DNA of 64,000 nt from an uncultured cyanobacterium (GTDB taxonomy: Bacteria; Cyanobacteriota; Cyanobacteriia; Cyanobacteriales; Nostocaceae), in assembly GCA_903903925.1 (NCBI GenBank), contig CAIVAU010000188.1, positions 45,362 through 109,361 on the forward strand. Reading direction: 5' to 3'. Within the stretch, counting starts at the first letter, position 1. Each line of letters begins with the position of its first letter. Below are positions 44,998 to 53,337 of the stretch, in pieces. Below the pieces are notes generated by a model, which was not told the origin of the DNA, ran no database searches, and saw only the letters and a list, made by a program, of their open reading frames with translations. The translations under genes were made by a program, and so were the position numbers.

Positions 44998-45840
44998 TCA
45001 AGCCGGTTCCCAACATTCAGCACGGGTGAGGCGAATTTGAGCTAAAGCAAAAATGGTAGGTATGATTCGACCGTAGTTGGTGGCGATCGCTCTCCATCCC
45101 AAATCTGCAAAAAACCACGCCCACATCACTGGTCCAACAAAGGCAAATACAGTGCGAGTTACCCCATAACGAGCTGCTGTAACAGCCATACCTTCTCGTG
45201 CCATTTGCAAAGCTACATAGTTTTGAAACTGCGCTGTAGCTGCTACCCCACCTTGGATTGCGGCTTCTTTTGCCACTTGATAGGTAGCAAAATGCATCGC
45301 AAATTGGCGGGCAATTTGTTTCAGCAACAATGGCTGAATAACTGTGGTGACAGCCATCGCACTACCACCTTTAATCAGTAACCCTAAGGGGTCTCGCTGC
45401 AATGAAAGTGGAAGCGGTTCTGTTAGGTTCGATGTGGCAAGTTGACGCTGTATCCGGACGCTCAATTTTTGCTTGTCTGTTTCTGGCAATTTTTTCCATA
45501 CCTGACCCAAGAGATGCAAAAACACCTCTGCTTCTAAATCAACGGTGGAGAGAGCATCAGAATAGTGTATCTTTAGATACTTACATACTTGAATGAGTGC
45601 TTGTCGGTAAGTGACCTCATTCGTGCGTCCCCGCAATACTGTTATCCCATCTGCTGCCAAAAAACGAAATCGCCCCTCTAGTGCGTCTAGCCACGCTTTG
45701 TGACCTTGGCTTTGCACTTCTATCGGTTCAGGTGTATTAACATAGTCTAGGGGATTATACTTCCGACTAAACAGAATCGCTGTCAGGTCTTGCAATTCGT
45801 CTTCATTTGCTAATTCCAGTGCCGCCCTTAGTTCATCCAA
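44998..45840 (-). CDS. YaaW family protein (UPF0174)
   Basis: A 280-residue protein. The N-terminus MDELRAALELANEDELQDLT and the central LGLLIKGGSAMAVTTVIQPL, followed by helical segments (AREGMAVTAARYGVTRTVF, FVGPVMWAWFFADLGWRAIA), match the YaaW/UPF0174 family, related by annotation to DUF3944-containing, 'ubiquinol-cytochrome c chaperone'-type proteins. Two weakly hydrophobic segments in the C-terminal half suggest membrane association. Function is not established. Its stop codon lies at the edge of the heptamer repeat array. ATG start at 45840. Confidence 0.82.
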   Translation of the reverse strand: MDELRAALELANEDELQDLTAILFSRKYNPLDYVNTPEPIEVQSQGHKAWLDALEGRFRFLAADGITVLRGRTNEVTYRQALIQVCKYLKIHYSDALSTVDLEAEVFLHLLGQVWKKLPETDKQKLSVRIQRQLATSNLTEPLPLSLQRDPLGLLIKGGSAMAVTTVIQPLLLKQIARQFAMHFATYQVAKEAAIQGGVAATAQFQNYVALQMAREGMAVTAARYGVTRTVFAFVGPVMWAWFFADLGWRAIATNYGRIIPTIFALAQIRLTRAECWEPA

Positions 45841-46400
45841 TTTCCCTTCCTCCCTTCCATGCAGCTTTTCCTGTACTTTATTCTACTATTAGCGTTTAAG
45901 AGTCATTAGTAGTTATTTTTTACTTTGGTGTTCAAAAACGACCATAACTCATTATTCGTGACCAAGAGGTAGGTAGTAGGTAGGATACTGGGCGATCGCC
46001 TTTTATTAACTATAGACAAGTCACTCACAGAACCCCAAGTAGGAAGCCCATGAGGCTGAGCGTTGAGCGGGGCGAAATGTTCAGCCGTCCTTGTCCCAAG
46101 GGGAGACGCTTCGCGAACAGGCATGGGAGGAATACGACTCGCCTTTAGGCGAAGTCAAGGTTTAAAGCAAATCCATTTACGCTTGAGCTTATAAGTCCAC
46201 AAGATGCCCAGGCTTTGATAAGTGCTGTAGAAAATGGTCAAATGCCATTAAAGGAGGCAATAAAAATGGTCGAAGATATAATTCGGTCAGCAAAACCGTA
46301 ACTATACTCTGACTCAGCCAAACTCACCCGCTATAAATAAAATTTAGTGATCGCCCTCCTATTATTCAGGTGCGATCGCTTTCCTATCTTTACCCTAACG
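45841..46400. other. Degenerate intergenic region
   Basis: About 560 bp without an intact gene. 46020-46140 contains sequences (gtaggaagcccatgaggctg, gggagacgcttcgcgaacag) that recur in cyanobacterial genomes near IS200/IS605-type elements; on the minus strand they translate as MPVREASPLGTRTAEHFAPL, which may be a remnant, not a gene. 46340-46385 is HIP1-rich. Confidence 0.35.
46161..46301 (+). pseudogene. C-terminal gene fragment of unknown origin
   Basis: A 46-codon coding-like tail: FKANPFTLELISPQDAQALI, then SAVENGQMPLKEAIKMVEDI, ending IRSAKP and a stop. It has no start codon and follows an in-frame stop shortly upstream, so it is a remnant. Family not recognised. Confidence 0.35.
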
Positions 46401-46706
46401 TCAATATATTCTGTCGCAGACTCCTGTCTCATTGAGACGGAAAGTTACAAGCCAGCCGCTACGATACTTTTGACGTGCTTTTTTGTTCAGCAACTTCTAG
46501 ATCTTGATCAATAAAATAATCACCGCTATTTGGCTCAAGAGTAATGAACCAATTATAATGTTCATCTATTAATTGAGGACAAATTTGTTCAAAATAACTA
46601 CGAGCTTTTTTGCTACGAGCATCTTTTTCCGCTTTTCGTCTGGCTAACTCCTCTGGGGGAATAGTCTGCCTTGACGACGAGGGCGAGTCAGTTTTGTGTG
46701 AGTCAT
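46401..46706 (-). pseudogene. Small conserved-type gene with two frameshifts
   Basis: Starting at ATG 46706, MTHTKLTRPRRQGRL reads normally, then the frame must shift near the G run at 46655-46659 to continue IPPEELARRKAEKDARSKKA, then RSYFEQICPQLIDEHYNWFI and EPNSGDYFIDQD. A second shift at the six-T run 46479-46484 is needed to reach KARQKYRSGWLVTFRLNETG and the end CDRIY. In this joined form it is a coherent protein of about 100 residues, of a type I associate with small cyanobacterial proteins next to aspartyl-protease-like genes. As it stands neither half is a complete product. Confidence 0.6.
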
Positions 46707-46759
46707 GGCTTTCGTGATCTATTTAGATGTAAGTCTGTGATTTAATTCTAGTGAGGAAG

Positions 46760-47029
46760 TCAAGCTAATTCCGCTGCTAACAGCCGACCTTCTATTGGTT
46801 CATACTCATCCTCAAGTAACCAAAGCTGTGCTTGATCATAACTATCACTTGAAAAGACAATCTTATAACTCTGAGAGGGATCGTATATCCGACAGTTGCC
46901 ATCACTATCGCTTAGTAATAAAAGAACATAGGGAGGCGACAGCATAGGATCTATCCATACTTCTGTAAACTCCCAGTTATTCCTCACTACGTCTTGTGCG
47001 GGGGATGACGTGGTATTGGTCGTCTGCAT
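46760..47029 (-). CDS. Small hypothetical protein, 89 aa
   Basis: MQTTNTTSSPAQDVVRNNWE then FTEVWIDPMLSPPYVLLLLS, DSDGNCRIYDPSQSYKIVFS, with a C-terminal acidic region. The compact acidic beta-rich look resembles immunity-type proteins. The ATG at 47029 overlaps the end of an upstream coding fragment by 53 nt; a GTG at 46987 (VRNNWEFTE) would remove that overlap and may be the real start. The upstream fragment looks like the tail of a partner protein, so this may be the intact half of a two-gene cassette. Not assigned. Confidence 0.5.
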   Translation of the reverse strand: MQTTNTTSSPAQDVVRNNWEFTEVWIDPMLSPPYVLLLLSDSDGNCRIYDPSQSYKIVFSSDSYDQAQLWLLEDEYEPIEGRLLAAELA

Positions 47030-47210
47030 TAATTTTTATCTCCCCATAGTGAAGTGGAATCCGGCTACCATCAGGGCTAACTCTATAACCGATTGCTTCA
47101 TCAAAGAACATTCCATAGCGCTGATATCCCCGAATGATTCCGGTAAATTGTCCATCTTCTATTATGGCTTGGGCAAAAGGACGTCCTGTTTCTCGCGCTG
47201 CGCGTCTCGC
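46977..47210 (-). pseudogene. C-terminal fragment of an unknown protein fused to repeat sequence
   Basis: In the frame ending at 46977-46979, the minus strand reads ETGRPFAQAIIEDGQFTGII, then RGYQRYGMFFDEAIGYRVSP and DGSRIPLHYGEIKINA, ending RTRRSEE. This is coherent coding sequence, but upstream (~47210) it runs into repeat-like DNA and the truncated peptidase, so its N-terminus is missing. Confidence 0.45.
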
Positions 47211-47934
47211 AACAGATTTTATTTTTTGTTACGAATAAATCCGTGGGCTTTGACCCGTTATGGGCAAGATAGGGCAGAAGGCATTCAATTCTCGTATAAA
47301 CCGTCACATCCACCTTCAGCATAGCTGCCTCCTGCCTTCTGCCTTGCCCGAAGGGCTGTAAATTGCCAAGTAAAGCAATAAAGTTGCCGCGATTTGGGTA
47401 AAAGCGTTCCAGAGGAGATGGATAGCGCTGTGAACCAGGGGTAGAATCGCAATAACCCAGCATTTCTAGAGAAATCATTAAGCGTAAAGGCTGCTTTTGC
47501 TGTCGCATCTGGGCTGCATACTCAGAAGCACCAGAAGGACCAGCTAAGCCGTATTCTTCCAGATCAAAAGCAATCAGCTGCAGGGGATATCTTGTTGGTT
47601 CAGCCGCAAACACTCTTGCAAATTCCAGCAACACTGCCACACCTGTAGCGTTATCATCAGCTCCTGGTGTTCCTGGTACAGCATCATAATGGGCAGCAAT
47701 TAAAATTGGTGATCTATTCCTCTTTGATCCTCCAGCCTGAGATGGTAAATTTAAGATGTAGTTTCTACAGGTTTTACCCCTCACTAGAAAGGTGTGGATT
47801 TCCACACTTCCCCATTGTGAAAATTCTTGGCGGATATATTCTTGGACAAAAAAATGACCCGCTGTTGCCAGATAAGGATCGCGATCGCGCACTATCTGAG
47901 TTAGGTGATTTCTGAGTCGCCCTTTTAAATCCAA
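47101..47934 (-). pseudogene. M28-family aminopeptidase truncated by insertion
   Basis: From ATG 47934 the frame has the M28 zinc-peptidase core: ILIAAHYDAVPGTPGADDNA (metal-binding His and Asp), IAFDLEEYGLAG (Glu and Glu), and SLEMLGYCD, with no visible signal peptide. Family proteins continue beyond GNFIALLGNLQ with the last metal ligand region, but at about 47357 the frame enters repeat sequence (cagcccttcgggcaaggcag...) and then unrelated codons to 47101. The last zinc ligand His is therefore lost. The remaining 277-codon frame is a chimera and is unlikely to be an active peptidase. Confidence 0.75.
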
Positions 47935-48225
47935 ATTTCTACAACCATCACTTCAAAATGCTTCTTAGGCAGACAAACCATTGTCAGTGTTATCCTAGTC
48001 TTGCAACTAATTTCCGTTCCAAGAATTTGAATGGACACTTTCTTCCGAACGGAAACCAATTAGCCCTTAGGGAATCCCGCTCTAAGGGTGTTGTGTAAGT
48101 GCCTTTCAATTCTTGATAACCGTATTCACTATTATAACGGAGCTTTTATTCTTTAGCAGAACGCTAAAAGTAATCGTCCCCAAGCATAATAAATTTATTG
48201 AGACACATTAGGAGAACAGTAACGC
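47935..48225. promoter_or_regulatory. Upstream region of dnaK
   Basis: A 291-bp non-coding region. A CIRCE element (TTAGCACTC-N9-GAGTGCTAA) is not present. TATAAC near 48135 could be a -10, without a convincing -35. AGGAG at 48210-48214 is the dnaK ribosome binding site. Confidence 0.35.
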
Positions 48226-50304
48226 ATGGGCAAGGTAGTCGGCATTGACTTGGGTACAACCAACTCAGTAGTTGCCGTCATGGAGGGTGGTAAGCCCGTG
48301 GTTATTGCCAATGCAGAAGGAATGCGAACCACTCCCTCCGTCGTTGGCTTCAGCAAAGAAGGCGAAAGAGTTGTTGGGCAAATGGCACGACGGCAAACTG
48401 TCCTTAACCCACAAAATACTTTTTTCGCCATCAAACGCTTTATGGGGCGCAGGTATGCCGAACTTAATCCAGAATCAAAGCGAGTTCCCTATACTATCCG
48501 TAAAAACGAAGCAGGCAATATCAAAATTGTCTGTCCCCGTCTGGATAAGGAATTCGCCCCAGAAGAAATTTCGGCAATGATCCTGAACAAATTGGCAGAC
48601 GATGCCAGTCGCTATCTAGGTGAACCAGTGACAGGGGCAGTGATTACGGTTCCTGCCTATTTTAACGATTCCCAGCGACAGGCAACACGAGATGCTGGTA
48701 GAATCGCGGGATTAGAGGTGTTACGAATTCTTAATGAACCAACTGCTGCATCTTTGGCATACGGATTAGACCGTGGTGAAAGCGAAACCGTTTTAGTATT
48801 TGACTTAGGTGGCGGAACTTTTGATGTGTCAATTCTAGACGTTGGCGATCGCGTTTTTGAGGTCAGATCTACCAGTGGTAATACGCAGTTAGGCGGTAAT
48901 GATTTTGACAAAAAAATTGTAGACTGGCTGGCTGACAAATTTTTGGCAGATGAAGGGGTAGATCTCAGACGGGAACCCCAAGCCTTACAACGCCTGATCG
49001 AAGCTGCAGAAAAAGCCAAAATCGAACTTTCTTCTGTCAGTGTCACAGATATTAACTTACCCTTTATCTGTGCCGACCAAGATGGGCCTAAACATCTGGA
49101 AACTCGCTTGACGCGTTCCGAGTTTGAGGGTTTGTGCGATGACTTGTTAGGGCGATTGCGCCAGCCAGTTAAAAGGGCACTGAAAGATGCTGACACCACA
49201 CCCGCAGATATTGATGAAGTCGTGCTGGTTGGAGGTGCTACCCGCATGCCAATGGTACAGCAGCTCGTGCGGGCGATGATTGGCAGACAACCCAACCAAA
49301 ACGTTAATCCTGATGAAGTTGTCGCAGTAGGTGCAGCAATTCAGGCAGGCATCCTCGCTGGAGATCTTAAGGATGTACTGCTCTTAGACGTCACACCCCT
49401 ATCCCTAGGATTAGAAACTGTCAGTGGTGTGACGAAAAAACTTATTCCCCGCAACACTACCATACCAGTACGTCGCTCTGATGTTTTTTCTACATCGGAA
49501 AATAACCAAAACACTGTGGAAATTCATGTCGTCCAGGGTGAAAGGGAAATGGCGACAGACAATAAGTCGTTGGGAAGGTTTAAGCTGTATGGTATTCCGC
49601 CCGCACCAAGGGGAGTTCCGCAAGTTCAGGTGTCATTTGATATTGATGCCAACGGGATTTTACAGGTAACAGCCTTGGATCGAACCACAGGTCGAGAACA
49701 GAGTCTCACAATCCAAGGCGCTTCTACCTCAAGCGAGGCAGAAATAAAACGGATGATTCAAGATGCCCAAAAATATGCCGATGTAGACCGAGAACGCAAA
49801 GAACGTGTAGAAAAGCGCACTCGTGCTGAAGCGTTGATTTTACAAGCAGAACGACAACTCAGAGAAGTAGCGCTGGATTTGGGGATGCAGTTTGCCCGCA
49901 GCCGCCGCCAGCGGATTGATAATATCAGCCGGGATCTGCGCGAGAGTTTACAGCAAGACGACGATCGGGGCATAGATCAAGCCCAAGCAGCTTTACAGGA
50001 TGCTTTGTATGAGCTAAATCGGGAAATCCGAGAGTATTATGTTGACGACGAAGACGATGACTTGTTTGGTGCTATTCGTGACATCTTTACTGGCGATAAT
50101 AAAGAGCAGGATCGGGATCGCGATTCTCCAAGAGAAAGAGATACATTTCGTGACCGAGATCGTGATTACTACAACAGAGACAGGGACTACGGTAAAAACT
50201 ACGGCAAAGAAAACCGTTCCTCCCCCTATGATAGCGATTATACACGCAAACCTCGTCCTAGTAACCCAGAAAATTGGGATGAGGAAGACGACGATTGGCT
50301 GTAA
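48226..50304 (+). CDS. dnaK: Molecular chaperone DnaK (Hsp70), with charged tail
   Basis: A 692-residue Hsp70. ATPase domain motifs: VGIDLGTTNSVVAV, VFDLGGGTFDVSILD, VVLVGGATRMPMVQQ; the linker and substrate domain follow (DVLLLDVTPLSLGLET). The last ~65 residues are a highly charged tail with repeated Asp-Arg pairs (QDRDRDSPRERDTFRDRDRD), unlike the EEVD-like ends of standard bacterial DnaK. Cyanobacteria have several DnaK paralogues; the length and tail fit a DnaK1-type, but I cannot prove which. Next gene: a DnaJ-like co-chaperone, 92 nt away after a strong hairpin. AGGAG is 12 nt before the ATG. Confidence 0.95.
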   Translation: MGKVVGIDLGTTNSVVAVMEGGKPVVIANAEGMRTTPSVVGFSKEGERVVGQMARRQTVLNPQNTFFAIKRFMGRRYAELNPESKRVPYTIRKNEAGNIKIVCPRLDKEFAPEEISAMILNKLADDASRYLGEPVTGAVITVPAYFNDSQRQATRDAGRIAGLEVLRILNEPTAASLAYGLDRGESETVLVFDLGGGTFDVSILDVGDRVFEVRSTSGNTQLGGNDFDKKIVDWLADKFLADEGVDLRREPQALQRLIEAAEKAKIELSSVSVTDINLPFICADQDGPKHLETRLTRSEFEGLCDDLLGRLRQPVKRALKDADTTPADIDEVVLVGGATRMPMVQQLVRAMIGRQPNQNVNPDEVVAVGAAIQAGILAGDLKDVLLLDVTPLSLGLETVSGVTKKLIPRNTTIPVRRSDVFSTSENNQNTVEIHVVQGEREMATDNKSLGRFKLYGIPPAPRGVPQVQVSFDIDANGILQVTALDRTTGREQSLTIQGASTSSEAEIKRMIQDAQKYADVDRERKERVEKRTRAEALILQAERQLREVALDLGMQFARSRRQRIDNISRDLRESLQQDDDRGIDQAQAALQDALYELNREIREYYVDDEDDDLFGAIRDIFTGDNKEQDRDRDSPRERDTFRDRDRDYYNRDRDYGKNYGKENRSSPYDSDYTRKPRPSNPENWDEEDDDWL

Positions 50305-50317
50305 TAATTTTGCTAAC

Positions 50318-50365
50318 TGCTAATAGCTAATAGCACAATTGAGCATGAGCTATTAGCCATTAGCA
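50318..50365 (+). terminator. Strong hairpin between dnaK and the dnaJ-like gene
   Basis: TGCTAATAGCTAATAGC (50318-50334) pairs with GCTATTAGCCATTAGCA (50349-50365) with one mismatch. It begins 13 nt after the dnaK stop. AT-rich stem without a T-tract; may reduce readthrough or protect the mRNA rather than stop transcription. Confidence 0.5.
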
Positions 50366-50396
50366 AAATATAAAATCTTAACTGAAAAACCCGATT

Positions 50397-51392
50397 ATGC
50401 CGAATTTGCAGAATTTTCGCGATTACTACGAAATTTTGGAAGTCCCTAAAGATGCCGCTAATGAAGAAATTAAAAAGAATTATCGGCGATTGGCACGACA
50501 ATATCACCCCGACCTCAATCCAGGAAACAAAGCTGCGGAGGAAAAATTTAAGGATCTTGGTGAAGCTTACGAAATCCTTTCTGATGCAACTAAGCGGGCA
50601 CAGTATGACCAGTTTAGTCGATTCTGGAAGCAAAAAGGCTTTGCCGTGGGCAAATCGGCACCACGGGATCAAACTTGGTGGAGTAATCGCCCCAACAGCC
50701 GTGAGAACAATGAGGAAGTAAATCCTAACGATTATCCAGATTTTGAGAGCTTTATTAATCAAGTTATAGGTGTAGGCGGTCGTAGAGACACAAGAAATGG
50801 CTCTAACAATGGCGTCAAGAACGATCCATTTCGTACCCCCAGAACAAAAGTTGAATACACAGTCAGCCCCCGTTCCACTCGTCGGGATATAGAAGCAAGA
50901 TTAACCTTGCCACTAGAAAAAGCGTATAAAGGAGGAATGGAGAGGATTCGCTTGGAAGATGGGCGATCGCTCGAAGTCAACATGCCCGCAGCTATGGTAA
51001 CAGGTCAAACTATCCGCTTGCGGAAACAAGGCATCAATGGTGGTGATTTATACTTAAAAATCACCGTCATACCTCATCCTCTATTTAAGCTAGAAGCAAC
51101 AAACATACTCTGTCAAGTACCAGTAACTCCGATTGAGGCAGTATTGGGAGGACAAATAGAAGCACCAACACTGGATGGACCAGTAAAAATGACTATCCCT
51201 CCAGGAATCCGGTCTGGACAAAGATTCCGCCTTGCAAATAAAGGCTACCCCACCGAAAATGGTAAGCGGGGGGATCAATTAGTCGAAATCCAGATAGTTA
51301 CGCCCAAAGAGATTAGTCCCCAAGAACGAGAACTCTACGAGAAGTTACAGGCAATAGAAACTTTTAAACCCCGTGCTGATTTAGTTGGTTAG
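50397..51392 (+). CDS. dnaJ: DnaJ/CbpA-like co-chaperone (class B, no zinc finger)
   Basis: A 331-residue J-domain protein. J-domain at residues ~6-72 with the HPD motif in RQYHPDLNPGNK, a Gly-poor linker, and a C-terminal substrate-binding domain (VEYTVSPRSTRRDIEARLTL ... ISPQERELYEKLQ). The zinc-finger CxxCxGxG repeats of class A DnaJ are absent, so it is of the CbpA/DnaJ2 type. It stimulates the ATPase of DnaK and is located just after the dnaK gene, so they form a natural pair. Confidence 0.93.
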   Translation: MPNLQNFRDYYEILEVPKDAANEEIKKNYRRLARQYHPDLNPGNKAAEEKFKDLGEAYEILSDATKRAQYDQFSRFWKQKGFAVGKSAPRDQTWWSNRPNSRENNEEVNPNDYPDFESFINQVIGVGGRRDTRNGSNNGVKNDPFRTPRTKVEYTVSPRSTRRDIEARLTLPLEKAYKGGMERIRLEDGRSLEVNMPAAMVTGQTIRLRKQGINGGDLYLKITVIPHPLFKLEATNILCQVPVTPIEAVLGGQIEAPTLDGPVKMTIPPGIRSGQRFRLANKGYPTENGKRGDQLVEIQIVTPKEISPQERELYEKLQAIETFKPRADLVG

Positions 51393-51580
51393 TTGTTAGT
51401 TGTTAGTTGACTCCTGACTCCCCATGTTTCTTGAAAGCGCCCCACCGGCGGCGCACCACCCGTTACTCATTACAGAAACTCCTCCTATTCCCTGCTCCCC
51501 TGCTCCCCTGCCCCCTGCTCCCTGCTCCCTCTTGTTTCTTAAAAGGAGGTTTAGAATATTAGAAAAACGTTGATCGCTAG

Positions 51581-52108
51581 GTGACTAAAACAGTTGTGAA
51601 TCAAAACGGGACAACGCCACAAAGCAGCGAAACCAATCATTATGCCCTGCTAGGACTACATCCCTCAGCCTCGGCTATCGAAATCCGTCGTGCATATCGG
51701 GAACTGAGCAAACGCTATCATCCCGACACCACAGATTTGCCTACCAGCGTAGCTACCGCCCAATTTCAGCAACTTAACGAAGCTTATGCCATCTTAAGTA
51801 GCCCAGAACGGCGGTTAACCTACGACTTAAAAATCGGCTATTCGCGCTTTAGAGTCATTCAAGACCAACAGAACTTGAACCATCCCGTTTCTCATTCCCA
51901 TGACTGGTCCAAGTCAGCATACCTAGACGCCACTGATCGCCCTCTCTCAAGAGGCGAAATCTTTGCCTTATTTATCCTGGGGTTAACATTTCTAGCCTGC
52001 TTGCTATTAGTAATCGCTATCGGCCTAACACGCGGTGATGCCGCCTTCCCAACCCAAACCCAACCACCCCACCCAATAATACATCAGCAAATAATTCATA
52101 ATTCATAA
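51581..52108 (+). CDS. Membrane-anchored J-domain protein
   Basis: A 175-residue protein with an N-terminal J-domain (HYALLGLHPSASAIEIRRAY, KRYHPDTTD with HPD) and a hydrophobic segment at about 130-150 (IFALFILGLTFLACLLLVIA). GTG start at 51581, because an in-frame TAG is directly upstream; a strong AAAGGAGGT lies at 51542-51550, about 30 nt away, so the true start may be unusual. The last residues (IIHNS) and the stop codon are encoded by an AATTCAT repeat. Third gene of the dnaK-dnaJ chaperone group; probably recruits DnaK to a membrane. Confidence 0.85.
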   Translation: MTKTVVNQNGTTPQSSETNHYALLGLHPSASAIEIRRAYRELSKRYHPDTTDLPTSVATAQFQQLNEAYAILSSPERRLTYDLKIGYSRFRVIQDQQNLNHPVSHSHDWSKSAYLDATDRPLSRGEIFALFILGLTFLACLLLVIAIGLTRGDAAFPTQTQPPHPIIHQQIIHNS

Positions 52109-52127
52109 TTCATAATTCATAATTCAT
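52089..52127 (+). repeat. Heptamer repeat (AATTCAT)n at the J-domain protein stop
   Basis: About five AATTCAT units from 52089 onward; the J-domain protein's terminal Ile-His-Asn-Ser and TAA are within it, and the repeat ends directly before the ATG of the DUF3143 gene (52128). Confidence 0.85.
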
Positions 52128-52400
52128 ATGCCTCTTCTTCCTTCTGAGACTCCCCTATATAACCATCCCCTACCGCAAATTGAGCAGTGGCTAAAGGGTC
52201 AAGGTTGTCAACAAGATGAACAACAACCACATTGCTGGCATGTGCAGCGACCCACTTGGCAAGCAGAACTTTGGCTTGACATCGAGCAAATCATCGTGCG
52301 ATATCTCCAAGCTGGGGAAAATGGGCAAGATATCCAACGTTCCTTCAAGTATGCCCTGAGCCGACAAGATGTAGAAAGGGCTGTTTTTTCTGGACCGTAA
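52128..52400 (+). CDS. DUF3143 family protein
   Basis: A 90-residue cyanobacterial protein: MPLLPSETPLYNHPLPQIEQ, WLKGQGCQQDEQQPHCWHVQ, then LDIEQIIVRYLQAGENGQDI and FKYALSRQDVERAVFSGP. This matches DUF3143, a family limited to cyanobacteria and plastid relatives, of unknown function. It lies directly behind the J-domain gene (19 nt apart) on the same strand, so they probably share a transcript, an order that recurs in cyanobacteria as I recall. The convergent uppS gene follows after a G-rich repeat array. Confidence 0.88.
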   Translation: MPLLPSETPLYNHPLPQIEQWLKGQGCQQDEQQPHCWHVQRPTWQAELWLDIEQIIVRYLQAGENGQDIQRSFKYALSRQDVERAVFSGP

Positions 52401-52402
52401 TT

Positions 52403-52581
52403 GGGAGTGTGGGAGGTGTGGGAGTGTGGGAGTGTGGGAGTGTGGGAGTGTGGGAGTGTGGGAGGTGTGGGAGGTGTGGGAGGTGTGAGGAGTAGTTGCT
52501 ATTAACCAGGGTTTAAAAGTAATTCCATGATCACTTTTCCCCCCTCTCCCCACACTCCCCACACTCCCCCCTCTCCCCATT
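52403..52581. repeat. G-rich GTGTGGGAG array and inverted copy between convergent genes
   Basis: 52403-52491 has about nine GGGAGTGT/GGGAGGTGT units; 52539-52581 has the complementary CCCCACACT/CCCCTCTCC units in inverted orientation. The two arrays flank 47 bases and could pair into a hairpin, serving as a bidirectional stop between DUF3143 and uppS; the G-rich strand also fits a G-quadruplex pattern. Confidence 0.85.
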
Positions 52582-52587
52582 CCCCTG

Positions 52588-53337
52588 TCACACCTTACCA
52601 AACCTACGTTCCCGTCCTTGATAGGAACACAAGGCGCGGTGAAATTCACGACGGTCAAAATCTGGCCAGAGAGTCTCGGTTATATAAATTTCTGCGTAAG
52701 CTGTTTGCCAGAGAAGAAAATTCGAGAGCCGCATTTCTCCACTAGTACGGATCAACAAATCTGGGTCACAAATTCCTGCTGTGTAGAGGTGGCGTTCAAA
52801 AGTCGCCTCATCAATTTCATCTGGTTGGAGTAAACCTTGCTGTACTTTATCGGAGATCGCACGGCAAGCCTGAACGATCTCTTGTCTACCCCCATAATTT
52901 GTTGCCACTGTAAACCGAATACCGCGATTGTTCCTCGTTTCTGCCATGGAACGAGAAATTTCGTCTTGTAGGGATCGTGGCAGAGCACTCAAGTTTCCTA
53001 CAAACTTAATTTGAACATTTTCTTCTACCATTTCCCGCAGTTCTTGGCGTAAGACTCGCTGAAACAGGGTCATTAAAAAATCGACTTCTTCCTGCGGTCT
53101 TCCCCAGTTTTCGGTCGAAAAAACATAAGCCGTCAGTGCGCCAATTCCCCAATCGTCACAACAGCGGAGTAAATTTTTCAGAGCATCTGTTCCTCGCTGA
53201 TGACCGACAAATCGGGGTAGCCCTCGATGCTGAGCCCAGCGACCATTGCCATCACAAATTACCGCAACATGCTGGGGCAGTAGTTCTCGTTTTAAGTCAG
53301 TAGGCAGATCTTGCAATTCAGTTTTTTGTACTTTCAT
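52588..53337 (-). CDS. uppS: Isoprenyl transferase (undecaprenyl diphosphate synthase)
   Basis: A 249-residue cis-prenyltransferase. Motifs: VAVICDGNGRWAQHRGLPR (substrate Asp), then GTDALKNLLRCCDDWGIGAL, VFSTENWGRP, and TSGEMRLSNFLLWQTAYAEI. It makes the C55 lipid carrier for peptidoglycan and glycan synthesis from farnesyl diphosphate and IPP. ATG overlaps the end of cdaA by 4 nt (ATGA), so the two are coupled. The final residues RRFGKV and stop precede a C-rich repeat array. Confidence 0.95.
   Translation of the reverse strand: MKVQKTELQDLPTDLKRELLPQHVAVICDGNGRWAQHRGLPRFVGHQRGTDALKNLLRCCDDWGIGALTAYVFSTENWGRPQEEVDFLMTLFQRVLRQELREMVEENVQIKFVGNLSALPRSLQDEISRSMAETRNNRGIRFTVATNYGGRQEIVQACRAISDKVQQGLLQPDEIDEATFERHLYTAGICDPDLLIRTSGEMRLSNFLLWQTAYAEIYITETLWPDFDRREFHRALCSYQGRERRFGKV

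Noticed and set aside
45906..46124. Minus-strand 72-codon frame MPVREASPLGTR...
   Set aside because: It spans repeat-like DNA related to IS200/IS605 surroundings and then AT-rich non-coding sequence; no intact gene.
47935..48225. CIRCE element upstream of dnaK
   Set aside because: No TTAGCACTC-N9-GAGTGCTAA or close match.
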